From NCBI GenBank assembly GCA_001303885.1, contig LJUE01000111.1, positions 1 through 12,780 on the forward strand: 12,780 nucleotides of DNA. Reading direction: 5' to 3'. Positions within the stretch are counted from its first letter, which is position 1; every line of letters begins with the position of its first letter. Positions 1 to 7,014 of the stretch are shown piece by piece. This DNA is from Planctomycetes bacterium SM23_32 (GTDB lineage: Bacteria; Planctomycetota; Brocadiia; SM23-32). Under the pieces are notes generated by a model that had not been told where the DNA came from, ran no database searches, and saw only the letters and a program-made list of their open reading frames with translations. The position numbers and the translations under genes were made by a program.

Positions 1-483
1 ATCCGGCGCCTCGGCCGCCCGCAGGAGGCGTCGTTCCCGCGGGTGGAGGCTCGCGCGGAACAGCAGGCGCGTCATGAAGTCCACCTTGGCGGTCGGCTCG
101 ACGGGCTGGCACGGCACCGTGCGTCCCCCTTCGTCCAGCAGGCGGAAGCGCCGCGCCCCCAGCCCCAGCAGGCAGAGCTCGTGCTCCAGGTAGCCGTCGA
201 ACGGCTCGGCGTGCGCGTTGAACAGGGCGATTCTCTCCTCTCCGGGCGCGGCGTCGGGGCGGGCGGCGCGGCGCGTCATCCGGGCCGTGGCGCGTTCGGC
301 CGCGGCAGCCGACCAGGCCAGCCCGGCGGCGGCCTGCGCGGAAGCCGGCTCGATGCACGTGCCGCCGAGGATGTCGTGGAACTGGTTCAGCAGCAGCGTC
401 TCCCAGGCCGCGTCCAGCGTGCGGCGGTCGCTGCGCTCGCAGTGCTCCGGCAGGACTTCGGCGGCCCGCTCGGCCTCGCCGCC
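1..483 (-). pseudogene. GH38 alpha-mannosidase, downstream fragment (out of frame with its N-terminus)
   Basis: Reading the minus strand from about 483 to the window edge, in a frame different from the upstream mannosidase part, gives an uninterrupted coding stretch. It starts GEAERAAEVLPE and contains NQFHDILGG, the conserved GH38 segment whose His is an active-site zinc ligand (family knowledge). Next comes the helical linker and then a beta-rich stretch (RIALFNAHAEPFDGYLEHEL) typical of the start of the C-terminal GH38 domains. The frame is still open at position 1, so the gene continues leftwards. It has no convincing start codon or ribosome site of its own, so I read it as the continuation of the gene beginning at 1208. 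In intact GH38 proteins several tens of residues normally lie between the last residues of the upstream part and this segment. They are absent here, so the break is a deletion with a frame change, not a single-base slip. It could be a real pseudogene or an assembly error. Confidence 0.72.
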
Positions 484-1208
484 GGATGGCTGAAGACGAG
501 CCGCGCGCCGGGCATGGCGTCCCGGTGTTCCATGATCCATTCGATTTGGGCTTTGGTGGGCCCGCCGCCGTGGTCCCCGACGCCGAAGAAGCACATGGTG
601 TGGCCCACGCCTTCGGGCACGGCGCCCAAGGCGGCCTCGACATGAGGCGCGATCTCGACGTCCCAGGTCAGGTAGGAGTCGGGTATCCGGAAGGCCAGCA
701 CCTCGTGCCCGTCCGGGCTGCGCCAGCGAAACAGCCCCGACGGAAGCTCCTTCTGCTGGGGGCCCGGCCGCATGAAGACGTAGCTGTCCAGCCCCGCCTC
801 CCGCAGGAACCTCGGCATGTAGGCGCCGTGGCCGAACGGGTCCAGGCTGTAGCCGACGGTGGCGGCGCGCCCGAGCCGCTCGCGGAAGTAGGCCTGCCCG
901 AACTTGAGCTGGCGCACCATGCTCTCGGCCGACGGCAGGTTGCAGTCCGACTGGACCACCATGCCGCCGACGAGCTGCCAGCGTGCGGACTGCACAAACG
1001 CCCGGATGCGCCGGAAGAGCGCCGGGTCCGCCTCCTCCACCCGGCGGTGGAACCAACTGCTGTCGCACGTGAAGATGAGCTCGGGGTATTCGTCCAAGCG
1101 GTCGCACGCGCTGCGCGCCGTCGCGATGGCCGCGTCGGAGCCCGCCACGGTGTCCCACAGCCAGGCCGGATCGAGATGCGCGTTGCCGATCATATGGACC
1201 GTGATCAC
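387..1208 (-). CDS. GH38 alpha-mannosidase, N-terminal catalytic part
   Basis: Hydrolyses alpha-mannosides as a retaining, zinc-dependent enzyme (family knowledge). Residues 1-242 match the GH38 catalytic domain. HLDPAWLW at 11-18 holds the zinc ligands His11 and Asp13. SLDPFGHGA at 121-129 holds the expected nucleophile Asp123. FFGVGDHGGGPT at 207-218 is the glycine-rich GH38 motif. The start is GTG at 1208, preceded by GGGAGGG a few bases upstream; the next ATG lies too close to the zinc motif. The gene lies 27 nt behind the DUF4832-like gene, so the two are probably cotranscribed for mannoside use. After FSHP (residues 239-242) this frame leaves the family pattern and ends at 387 with about 30 meaningless Arg/Ala-rich residues, while true GH38 sequence resumes in another frame from about 483. 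The enzyme as read would lack the NQFHD zinc ligand and be inactive unless the break is a sequencing or assembly error. No signal peptide is seen, so it is probably cytoplasmic. Confidence 0.8.
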   Translation of the reverse strand: MITVHMIGNAHLDPAWLWDTVAGSDAAIATARSACDRLDEYPELIFTCDSSWFHRRVEEADPALFRRIRAFVQSARWQLVGGMVVQSDCNLPSAESMVRQLKFGQAYFRERLGRAATVGYSLDPFGHGAYMPRFLREAGLDSYVFMRPGPQQKELPSGLFRWRSPDGHEVLAFRIPDSYLTWDVEIAPHVEAALGAVPEGVGHTMCFFGVGDHGGGPTKAQIEWIMEHRDAMPGARLVFSHPAARPSGPPKSCRSTASAATAARWTRPGRRCC

Positions 1209-1235
1209 GGGTCCCTCCCGGGGCCGAGGGCCACA

Positions 1236-2621
1236 TCAGCCCTGAGCGACATTCACCTCACCCAGGCGGTATCGTCCCTCGCTGTCGCCTTCCTCCATGG
1301 GCAGTGCGATGCGCGGCGTCCCCGTCGGCGTGCCCACCGAGACGTAGACGCCGTAAGTGCCGGGCGCAAGGTCCGCCGGCAGGGCCTGTTCGCACTCCCG
1401 GTCAACCGTCCCGGCCTGTCCCGGCGGGCCGACCGGCAGGGAGCGCACGTCGAACGCCTCGTCCACGAGCACGGCGACGATGCCGCCGGCCGCGTTTTTG
1501 AGGGTGACGGCCGGCCGGCCGCCCGGCAGGCACGGCGCCACGCCGGCGTTGCGCCACCGGCACCGCACGCGGAGCGGTGCGCCGGCTCGCACGCGGTCCG
1601 GCCAGGATGCTACGATCAGCTGGAGGCGGTATCCGAGCCGCCGGTTGATGCGCCGCACCAGCTCCTCGTTCTCGGCCAGGAACTCCCGCGGCCACCAGTG
1701 AATCGAGGCATAGCTGGCCCGGTAGTCCTCGACGGCCTGCAAGTACATCAAACCGTCGCGCCAGCAGCCCCTGTCGCGCGAGGGGCCGTAGTGCTCGCAC
1801 TCCAGGATCACCGGCCGCTCCTCGTAGAAGCATGGCGCCATCCACACGCTGAAGTACTCCTTGCCCTCGCCTTGCACGAGGATGCTGTCGTCGCGCAGCG
1901 TCAGCCCGCGCTCGCGCGCGTAGAGGACGATGCCCTTCTCGCCGTCTTCCTGGGAGCCCTGCGAAGGCGCGCGCGGCGGGCCGGAGGGAAGGTCGTCGTT
2001 GAGGACCAGCAGCGTCTGCCGGAAGTGCCGGCAGTGCAGGTCAATGTGCCGCCGGGCGGTCTGTTCGCCGTACGGGATGCCCGTGCTCCAGAAGGTGTGC
2101 CCCTCCCCCCAGACTCCCTGCGAGCCGACGTCCACGAAGGCCACCTCGGGGCTGCCGTCGTAGCGCGCGGCGGCCGCCGCGAGGAACCCGCCGAGCTTCT
2201 CCAGGAAGACCGGGTCGTCGTAGTCGGGCTCCCAGCAGGCGCCGGGCTCGTCGGCGGAGACGACGTCGCCCCGCCTGAAGTAGCTTCCCTTCGCGCCGGC
2301 CTCCTTGACCCATTCCGGCGTCGCGTAGCGCAGGCCGCTCTCGCAGCAGGTGAAGCGGAAAGCGATCTGCTTGCCCTTCGCCAGCCAGCGCTGCGCCGGC
2401 GCGTCCACTACCGACCAGTTGAAACAGCCCTCTTCGGGTTCGAGGTAGGCCCACGCAAGCCGGAAGTAGATGACGCCCAGCCCCGGGAAGTCGTCCAGCG
2501 TGTCCGCCGCGTCGAGACGCGAGCCGTACCTGTCCAGGGAGTTGTCGTAGTAGTGCAGGACCCACCCCATGCCGGGATTGCACAGGGCGGCGCCGGCGTC
2601 CGCCGGTTCGGTGCTCGGCAT
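1236..2621 (-). CDS. DUF4832-type glycoside-hydrolase-like protein
   Basis: A 461-residue protein resembling the uncharacterised DUF4832/DUF4874 beta-galactosidase-like family. The N-terminal NPGMGWVLHYYDN motif (residues 15-27) is the family hallmark. FRLAWAYLEPEEGCFNW (53-69) resembles the start of a GH42/GH-A type TIM barrel. Residues 1-330 look like the barrel and 331-461 like an immunoglobulin-like beta domain (RLGYRL, then GTYGVYVSVGTPTGTPRIAL). Glu173 in GVWGEGHTFW and Glu274 in VILECEHYG sit where a clan-A acid/base and nucleophile could be; this is inference. The ATG at 2621 has AGGA about nine bases upstream and sits just before the conserved motif. The same frame is open back to 4190, but that part is antisense to apgM and not coding. 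There is no signal peptide, unlike many secreted glycosidases. Its place directly upstream of a GH38 gene suggests a role in mannose-containing glycan breakdown. The substrate is unknown. Confidence 0.8.
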   Translation of the reverse strand: MPSTEPADAGAALCNPGMGWVLHYYDNSLDRYGSRLDAADTLDDFPGLGVIYFRLAWAYLEPEEGCFNWSVVDAPAQRWLAKGKQIAFRFTCCESGLRYATPEWVKEAGAKGSYFRRGDVVSADEPGACWEPDYDDPVFLEKLGGFLAAAAARYDGSPEVAFVDVGSQGVWGEGHTFWSTGIPYGEQTARRHIDLHCRHFRQTLLVLNDDLPSGPPRAPSQGSQEDGEKGIVLYARERGLTLRDDSILVQGEGKEYFSVWMAPCFYEERPVILECEHYGPSRDRGCWRDGLMYLQAVEDYRASYASIHWWPREFLAENEELVRRINRRLGYRLQLIVASWPDRVRAGAPLRVRCRWRNAGVAPCLPGGRPAVTLKNAAGGIVAVLVDEAFDVRSLPVGPPGQAGTVDRECEQALPADLAPGTYGVYVSVGTPTGTPRIALPMEEGDSEGRYRLGEVNVAQG

Positions 2622-2686
2622 CTGCTCGTTCCTCAGGAGGCTGCCGGGAGGAGCCGTGTGCCCCGCGCAGGCGCGGCTGGCGTCCC

Positions 2687-2715
2687 ACTCTACCGCCGAG
2701 GCTGCCGGCCTGCAA
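2687..2715 (-). promoter_or_regulatory. Candidate sigma70 promoter for the DUF4832/GH38 pair
   Basis: On the minus strand, TTGCAG (2715-2710) and TAGAGT (2692-2687) are separated by exactly 17 nt and point toward the gene starting at 2621. Both boxes are only moderate matches to consensus, so this is a candidate read from spacing and position. Confidence 0.3.
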
Positions 2716-2744
2716 ACTGCCCGCCGTCGCCTCCGGCCCCTGCT

Positions 2745-2774
2745 TTGACAAGGCGGGGGGGGGGCAACTATAGT
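2745..2774 (+). promoter_or_regulatory. Sigma70-type promoter of apgM with a G10 spacer run
   Basis: A perfect -35 TTGACA (2745-2750) and a good -10 TATAGT (2769-2774) are separated by 18 nt and point toward apgM at 2823. The spacer contains ten consecutive Gs (2755-2764). Such a run can gain or lose bases by slippage, which would change the spacer length around the 17-nt optimum. The expected transcript start near 2781 leaves a leader of about 40 nt holding the ribosome site GAGAAGG (2812-2818). Confidence 0.6.
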
Positions 2775-2822
2775 GGAGCGGCAATCCGATCCCTCGCGTT
2801 GGCACCAGAGAGAGAAGGCCCG

Positions 2823-4049
2823 ATGAACGCCCTGCAACTGGCTGAGCAGCTCGTCAAGCGCTCTGAAGTGGCGGAAGGCACCAGGAAGATCGTCCTGCTG
2901 GTGATGGACGGCGTCGGCGACATCCGCCACCCGGACAACGGCTTCCGCACGCCCCTGGAGGTGGCGCAGACCCCGAACCTGGACCGGCTGGCCGCCCGCA
3001 GCGCGCTGGGGCGCATCATCCCCGTGGACTACGGCATCACGCCCGGCAGCGGGCCGGCGCACCTGGGCCTGTTCGGCTACGATCCGCGCGAGGTGGAGAT
3101 CGGACGCGGCGTGCTGGAGGTGGTGGGCATGGACATGCCGCTGAAGCCGGGCGACGTGGCGGCGCGCGCCAACTTCTGCACCGTCAGGGACGGCGTCGTG
3201 ACCGACCGCCGTGCCGGCCGGCCCGCCACCGAGGTCAGCGCAGAGAAGGTGAAGCTGCTCCAGAGGGCGGTGCCCCGCATTGACGACGTGGAGCTGGTCA
3301 TCAGGGCGGGCAAGGGGCACCGCTTCGGCGTCGTCTTCCGCGGTCCCGGGCTGGTCGGCGACGTGAGCGACACCGACCCCCACGAGGACGGCGAGCCCGT
3401 CCGCAAGGCGGCCCCCGGCAGCGAGGGCGCCCGCAAGACGGCCGAGGTCGTCAATGCCTTCGTGCGGCAGGCCGCCGAGGCCCTCGGCGGCAAGGAGCCC
3501 ATCAATGCCGTGCTGACCCGAGGGGTCTCGAGCCGGCCGGACATCCCGGGCCTTGCAGAGCGCTTCGGACTGCGCTGCGGCGCCATCGCCACCTATCCCA
3601 TGTACCGCGGCCTGGCCAGCCTGGTCGGGATGGACCTGCTGGAGACCGGCCAGTCGGTCGAAGAGGAGTTCCAGTGCTGCCTGGACAACTGGGAGGGCTA
3701 CGACTTCTTCTTCATCCACGTCAAGCCCACCGACGAGGCCGGCGAGGACGGCGCGCACGAGCGCAAGGTGGCCGCCATCGAGGCGGTGGACCCCCATGTC
3801 CCGACGCTGCTGGAGGCGGGGCCCGAGGTGCTCGCGGTCACGGGGGACCACTCGACCCCCTGTCCGATGAAGCTGCATAGCTGGCACCCCGTGCCGCTGC
3901 TGCTGCATTCCCCGCGCTGCGGCGCGGACGGGCGGCTGCGGTTCACCGAGGCCGACTGCAACGTGGGCAGCCTGGGCATATTCCGCGCGATGTACCTGTT
4001 CCCCCTCATGCTGGCGAACGCAGGGCTGCTGGACAAATACGGGGCGTAG
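2823..4049 (+). CDS. apgM: Archaeal-type 2,3-bisphosphoglycerate-independent phosphoglycerate mutase
   Basis: Interconverts 3- and 2-phosphoglycerate in glycolysis/gluconeogenesis in the cytoplasm. At 408 residues it is the usual length for the ApgM branch of the alkaline-phosphatase-like superfamily, shorter than the bacterial GpmI type. Asp29 in LVMDGVGD is a metal ligand. Ser76 in YGITPGSGPAHLGLFGYDP is the phosphorylated nucleophile. HVKPTDEAGEDG (299-310) and VTGDHSTP (339-346) carry the remaining metal-binding Asp/His residues, and HSWHPVP (352-358) follows as in the family. The ATG at 2823 has GAGAAGG four bases upstream. The same reading frame is open far upstream on the plus strand, but that stretch is antisense to the mannosidase and DUF4832 genes and shows no homology. 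mtnA follows after 74 nt with no terminator seen, so the two are probably cotranscribed. In related ApgM annotations the enzyme is sometimes mislabelled homoserine kinase or cofactor-independent PGM; the motifs here fit ApgM. Confidence 0.93.
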   Translation: MNALQLAEQLVKRSEVAEGTRKIVLLVMDGVGDIRHPDNGFRTPLEVAQTPNLDRLAARSALGRIIPVDYGITPGSGPAHLGLFGYDPREVEIGRGVLEVVGMDMPLKPGDVAARANFCTVRDGVVTDRRAGRPATEVSAEKVKLLQRAVPRIDDVELVIRAGKGHRFGVVFRGPGLVGDVSDTDPHEDGEPVRKAAPGSEGARKTAEVVNAFVRQAAEALGGKEPINAVLTRGVSSRPDIPGLAERFGLRCGAIATYPMYRGLASLVGMDLLETGQSVEEEFQCCLDNWEGYDFFFIHVKPTDEAGEDGAHERKVAAIEAVDPHVPTLLEAGPEVLAVTGDHSTPCPMKLHSWHPVPLLLHSPRCGADGRLRFTEADCNVGSLGIFRAMYLFPLMLANAGLLDKYGA

Positions 4050-4123
4050 GGCCAGCACGAGGAAGAGCATCACGACGACGGGCGCGAGCACAAGCAGGAG
4101 CACGAGACCGAGCAGGGGGCGGG

Positions 4124-5179
4124 ATGCCGGTCGAGACCATTCGCTGGGTGGGCAGGCTGGACGGCTGGGTCGAGCTGGTTGACCAGACACTGCTGCCGGG
4201 CGAGTTCACGTACGTCACGTGCGAGACGCCCGAGCAGGTCTGGGAGGCCATCAGGGCCCTGCGCGTCCGGGGCGCGCCGGCCATCGGCATCGCCGCCGCC
4301 ATGGGGCTGGTGCTGGGCGTGCGCGACTCAGAGGCTCGGGACTTCGACGCGTTCATGGCGGACCTCATCCAGGTCAGGGACTGCCTGGCCACCAGCCGCC
4401 CCACGGCGGTCAACCTGTTCTGGGCGTTGCAGCGCATGGAGCGGACGGCCCGCGACAACGCGGACCTGCCCATCCCGGAGCTGAAGCAGCGGCTGCTGGA
4501 CGAGGCGCTGCGCATCCTCGAGGAGGACAAGGACACCTGTCGGCGCATCGGCCGTCGCGGCGCCGAGCTGCTGCGCGACGGGGACACCGTGCTCACGCAC
4601 TGCAACGCCGGCGGCCTGGCCACGGCAGATTACGGCACGGCCGTGGCCGTGCTGTTCGCCGCCAAGGAGCAGGGCAAACACGTCCGCGCCTTCGCTGACG
4701 AGACGCGTCCCCTGCTGCAAGGCGCCCGTCTGACCACCTGGGAGCTGCGCCAGGCCGGCATACCGGTCACCCTGATCTGCGACAGCACGGCGGCGCAGGT
4801 TATGAAGGAGGGGCGCGTGTCGGCCGTCGTGGTGGGCGCGGACCGGATCGCCGCCAACGGCGACACGGCCAACAAGATCGGCACCTACGGCCTGAGCGTG
4901 CTGGCCCGCGAGCACGGGATACCGTTCTACGTCGCCGCGCCGGCCTCCACGTTCGACCTGTCGCTGCGGCACGGCAGCGAGATTCCCATCGAGCAGCGCG
5001 ACGCCGAGGAGGTGACCCGCTGGGGCGGGCGCGCCACGGCGCCCGACGGCATCGAGGTCTACAACCCGGCCTTCGACGTGACCCCGGCGAAGAACATCAC
5101 CGCCATCATCACCGAGAGGGGCGTCATCCGGGAGCCGAACGCCGAGAAGATCGCCCGCCTCCTGGGCGGCGGGCAGTGA
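4124..5179 (+). CDS. mtnA: S-methyl-5-thioribose-1-phosphate isomerase
   Basis: Converts 5-methylthioribose-1-phosphate to methylthioribulose-1-phosphate in methionine salvage; the fold is that of the eIF2B alpha/beta/delta family. The 351 residues match the family length. The start TIRW (5-8), DQTLLPG (20-26) and RGAPAIG (49-55) are hallmark motifs. The catalytic Cys160 (THCNAGGLAT) and Asp240 (VVVGADRIAANGDTANKIGT) fall at the same numbers as in the characterised Bacillus subtilis enzyme. These residues separate it from true eIF2B and from ribose-1,5-bisphosphate isomerase. The ATG at 4124 follows a G-rich ribosome site (GGGGGCGGG) and lies just before the conserved N-terminus. No other salvage gene (mtnK, mtnB, mtnP) is in the window. 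It lies 74 nt after apgM and before a possible terminator. No defect is seen. Confidence 0.95.
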   Translation: MPVETIRWVGRLDGWVELVDQTLLPGEFTYVTCETPEQVWEAIRALRVRGAPAIGIAAAMGLVLGVRDSEARDFDAFMADLIQVRDCLATSRPTAVNLFWALQRMERTARDNADLPIPELKQRLLDEALRILEEDKDTCRRIGRRGAELLRDGDTVLTHCNAGGLATADYGTAVAVLFAAKEQGKHVRAFADETRPLLQGARLTTWELRQAGIPVTLICDSTAAQVMKEGRVSAVVVGADRIAANGDTANKIGTYGLSVLAREHGIPFYVAAPASTFDLSLRHGSEIPIEQRDAEEVTRWGGRATAPDGIEVYNPAFDVTPAKNITAIITERGVIREPNAEKIARLLGGGQ

Positions 5180-5205
5180 AGCGGCCGGGGCTGCGTGGCG
5201 TGGCC

Positions 5206-5240
5206 GGCGGGCAGGCCCCTGGCCCGTCTCTCTGTTTCTC
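5206..5240 (+). terminator. Possible Rho-independent terminator after mtnA
   Basis: GGCGGGC (5206-5212) pairs with GCCCGTC (5222-5228), a seven-pair stem including one G-U with a nine-base loop. A pyrimidine-rich tract TCTCTCTGTTTCTC follows. The T tract is broken by Cs, so strength is uncertain. A fresh promoter candidate just downstream supports a transcription break here. Confidence 0.35.
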
Positions 5241-5263
5241 AGTCCTTCTTGGCATCTTCGTGG

Positions 5264-5293
5264 TTCCATGCCGTTTGCGCCGGCTGGTATGAT
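5264..5293 (+). promoter_or_regulatory. Candidate extended -10 promoter for the deaminase gene
   Basis: TG (5285-5286), one base, then TATGAT (5288-5293) forms a good extended -10 element. The -35 (TTCCAT, 5264-5269, 18-nt spacer) is weak, as is usual for extended -10 promoters. It lies 32 nt before the ATG at 5325, leaving room for the ribosome site GAGGGAAGGGG. Confidence 0.4.
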
Positions 5294-5324
5294 GGCGACG
5301 GCCTGAGGGAAGGGGACGCTACAG

Positions 5325-5849
5325 ATGGCCGACGGCGAAGAGCGGCGACGGCCGAGCTGGGACGAGTACTTCATGCGCATCGCGCACGAGGTGGCCAAGC
5401 GCTCCACCTGCCTGCGGCGCAGCGTGGGGGCGCTGGTCGTGCTGGACAAGCGGATCCTGGCCACCGGCTACAACGGGGCCCCGAGCGGGCTGCCCCACTG
5501 CTCGGAGACCGGCTGCCTGCGCGAGCAACTCAACGTGCCCAGCGGCGAGCGCCACGAGCTGTGCCGGGGGCTGCACGCCGAGATGAACGCCCTGCTCCAG
5601 GGCGCCCGGCACGGCATACGCATGGACGGCGGCACGCTCTACAGCACGCTGGTGCCGTGCAGCCTGTGCTGCAAGATGGCCATCAACACGGGGATCAAGC
5701 GCGTGGTGGCCGCCGTGAACTACCCCGATGGCCTGGGGCGCGACATGCTGCTGAGGGCGGGCGTGGATCTGGTGGTCGTCCCGGTCGAGGAGGGCCGTGC
5801 CGCCACGGCCCTGCTGCCCGATGAGACGGTGGACGAGGAGCCGGCGTGA
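5325..5849 (+). CDS. dCMP deaminase / ComEB-like zinc deaminase
   Basis: A 174-residue zinc-dependent deaminase of the dCMP deaminase (ComE protein 2-like) family, which converts dCMP to dUMP for thymidylate synthesis. His84 and catalytic Glu86 in LHAEMNAL, with Cys112 and Cys115 in PCSLCCKM, form the zinc site. SWDEYFMRIA (11-20) and ATGYNGAPSGLPHC (46-59) are typical of dCMP deaminases, as is the Cys-containing insert between Gly63 and Cys80, which in related enzymes helps bind a second zinc. The ATG at 5325 has GAGGGAAGGGG about ten bases upstream. The C-terminal 25 residues are acidic and not conserved. It probably starts a transcript with the downstream dehydrogenase (40-nt gap). Assignment to dCMP rather than another small deaminase substrate rests on motif resemblance; nothing in the neighbours tests it. 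Confidence 0.88.
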   Translation: MADGEERRRPSWDEYFMRIAHEVAKRSTCLRRSVGALVVLDKRILATGYNGAPSGLPHCSETGCLREQLNVPSGERHELCRGLHAEMNALLQGARHGIRMDGGTLYSTLVPCSLCCKMAINTGIKRVVAAVNYPDGLGRDMLLRAGVDLVVVPVEEGRAATALLPDETVDEEPA

Positions 5850-5889
5850 CGGCGCCGCGGGGAGGCGGCGGGGCGCTGAGGAGGGACCC

Positions 5890-7014
5890 ATGGGCCAGCG
5901 ACTGCGGCTCAACTTCCCGGGCGTCTCGCACGTGGGTCCCGGGACGATTGACGCGCTCGGCGAGGAGGCGGCCGGGCTCGGCTCGCGGGCGCTGCTGGTG
6001 ACGGGGCGGAGGGCCTTGCGCGCGGCGGGCATAACCGGCTGGCTCACGGCCCTGCTGGAAACGGCAGGCGTCGCCGTGGAGCCCTTCGAGCAGGCCCCGC
6101 CCGAGCCCGACGTGGGGACGGTGGACGCCGCTCGTCGCACGCTGAGGGAGCGCGCCTGCGACCTGGTGGTGGAGGCCGGAGGCGGCAGCGCGATTGACGT
6201 GGGCAAGGCGGCGGCCGCGCTGGCCTTCGAGGATGCTCTGACGGCCGAGTTCCACGCCGGCCGCGCCATCGGGCAGCCGGGGCTTCCTCACATAGCGGTC
6301 GCGACCACCGCCGGAACCGGCGCGGAGGTCACGTGCAACAGCGTGCTCACCGATCCGGCCGGCCGCCTGAAGAAGAGCATCCGCGGCGACGGCCTGATGC
6401 CCACCGTCTCCATCACTGACCCCGACCTGACGCTGAGCTGTCCGCCGGAGGTGACCGCCGGCGCCGGGATGGACGCGCTGGTGCAGGCCGTCGAGTCGTT
6501 CCTCTCCGTGCACGCCATCCCGACGACGGAGGCGCTGTCGCTGGGGGCCGTTCGCCTCATCGTCGAGCACCTGCCGGCTGCCTACGAGGACGGGCGGGAC
6601 CGCCGGGCGCGCGCCGCCGTCTCCGAGGGCAGCTACATGGCCGGCCTCGCCCTGGGCAGCGCGCGGCTCGGCGCCGTGCACGGCCTGGCCCACCCGCTGG
6701 GCCTCTACAGCGGACTGCCCCACGGCGTCGTCTGCGCCGCCCTGATGCCGGCCGTGCTGCGGCTTAACGCCCCGGCGGCTGCCGGCAAGTGGCCGGCGCT
6801 GCAATGGGCCATGCGGGCCGACCCCCATCAGGTCGTCTCGGGCCTGCTGGATCGCCTGGCCCTGCCCCGCACGCTCGGCGACTACCCCGACCAGGCATGG
6901 GAAAGCGCCATCATGGACTACGCGCTCACCAGCGGTTCCTCCAGGGCCAACCCCGAGCCCGTGGACGAGGATTACGTCCGCGGCGTGCTGGAGGAGGTCT
7001 GCCCCCGGCCCTGA
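5890..7014 (+). CDS. Iron-containing (type III) alcohol dehydrogenase
   Basis: A 374-residue NAD(P)-dependent oxidoreductase of the Fe-ADH superfamily. EAGGGSAIDVGKA (95-107) is the nucleotide-binding loop and ATTAGTGAEVT (138-148) the conserved core. Metal ligands expected from FucO-type enzymes are Asp195 in GAGMDALVQAVE, the residue four positions later, His264 (VHG) and His278 (LPHG); His268 is also present. The second ligand position is Gln199, where classic members have His, so metal choice or activity may differ. The ATG at 5890 has GAGGAGGGA about four bases upstream; an in-frame opening back to 5797 overlaps the deaminase gene and is not homologous. Substrate cannot be told: lactaldehyde reductase, butanol dehydrogenase and glycerol dehydrogenase relatives share these motifs. 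The last 43 nt overlap the tail of the convergent membrane-protein gene. Confidence 0.88.
   Translation: MGQRLRLNFPGVSHVGPGTIDALGEEAAGLGSRALLVTGRRALRAAGITGWLTALLETAGVAVEPFEQAPPEPDVGTVDAARRTLRERACDLVVEAGGGSAIDVGKAAAALAFEDALTAEFHAGRAIGQPGLPHIAVATTAGTGAEVTCNSVLTDPAGRLKKSIRGDGLMPTVSITDPDLTLSCPPEVTAGAGMDALVQAVESFLSVHAIPTTEALSLGAVRLIVEHLPAAYEDGRDRRARAAVSEGSYMAGLALGSARLGAVHGLAHPLGLYSGLPHGVVCAALMPAVLRLNAPAAAGKWPALQWAMRADPHQVVSGLLDRLALPRTLGDYPDQAWESAIMDYALTSGSSRANPEPVDEDYVRGVLEEVCPRP

Noticed and set aside
486..2822. Very long plus-strand open frame leading into apgM (1187 codons in all)
   Set aside because: The part before 2823 is antisense to the GH38 and DUF4832 genes, is rich in Arg/Ala/Pro/Gly without motifs, and crosses the intergenic promoter. 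Only the part from 2823 matches a family.
4050..4123. Hydrophobic minus-strand stretch (LLGLVLLLVLAPVVVMLFLVLAL) resembling a transmembrane helix between apgM and mtnA
   Set aside because: It belongs to the same antisense frame, has no start or ribosome site of its own, and arises from a GAGCA/GAGGA-rich purine stretch. It could be a remnant of a small membrane gene but cannot be supported.
2622..4190. Minus-strand extension of the DUF4832-like frame back to 4190
   Set aside because: It is antisense to apgM, shows no homology, and a well-placed ATG with ribosome site lies at 2621 just before the family motif.
4328..5464. Long minus-strand open frame opposite mtnA
   Set aside because: Composition-driven shadow; the plus strand carries all MtnA catalytic motifs.
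5695..6828. Long minus-strand open frame opposite the alcohol dehydrogenase
   Set aside because: No family motifs; His/Arg/Gly-rich antisense of a clear Fe-ADH gene.
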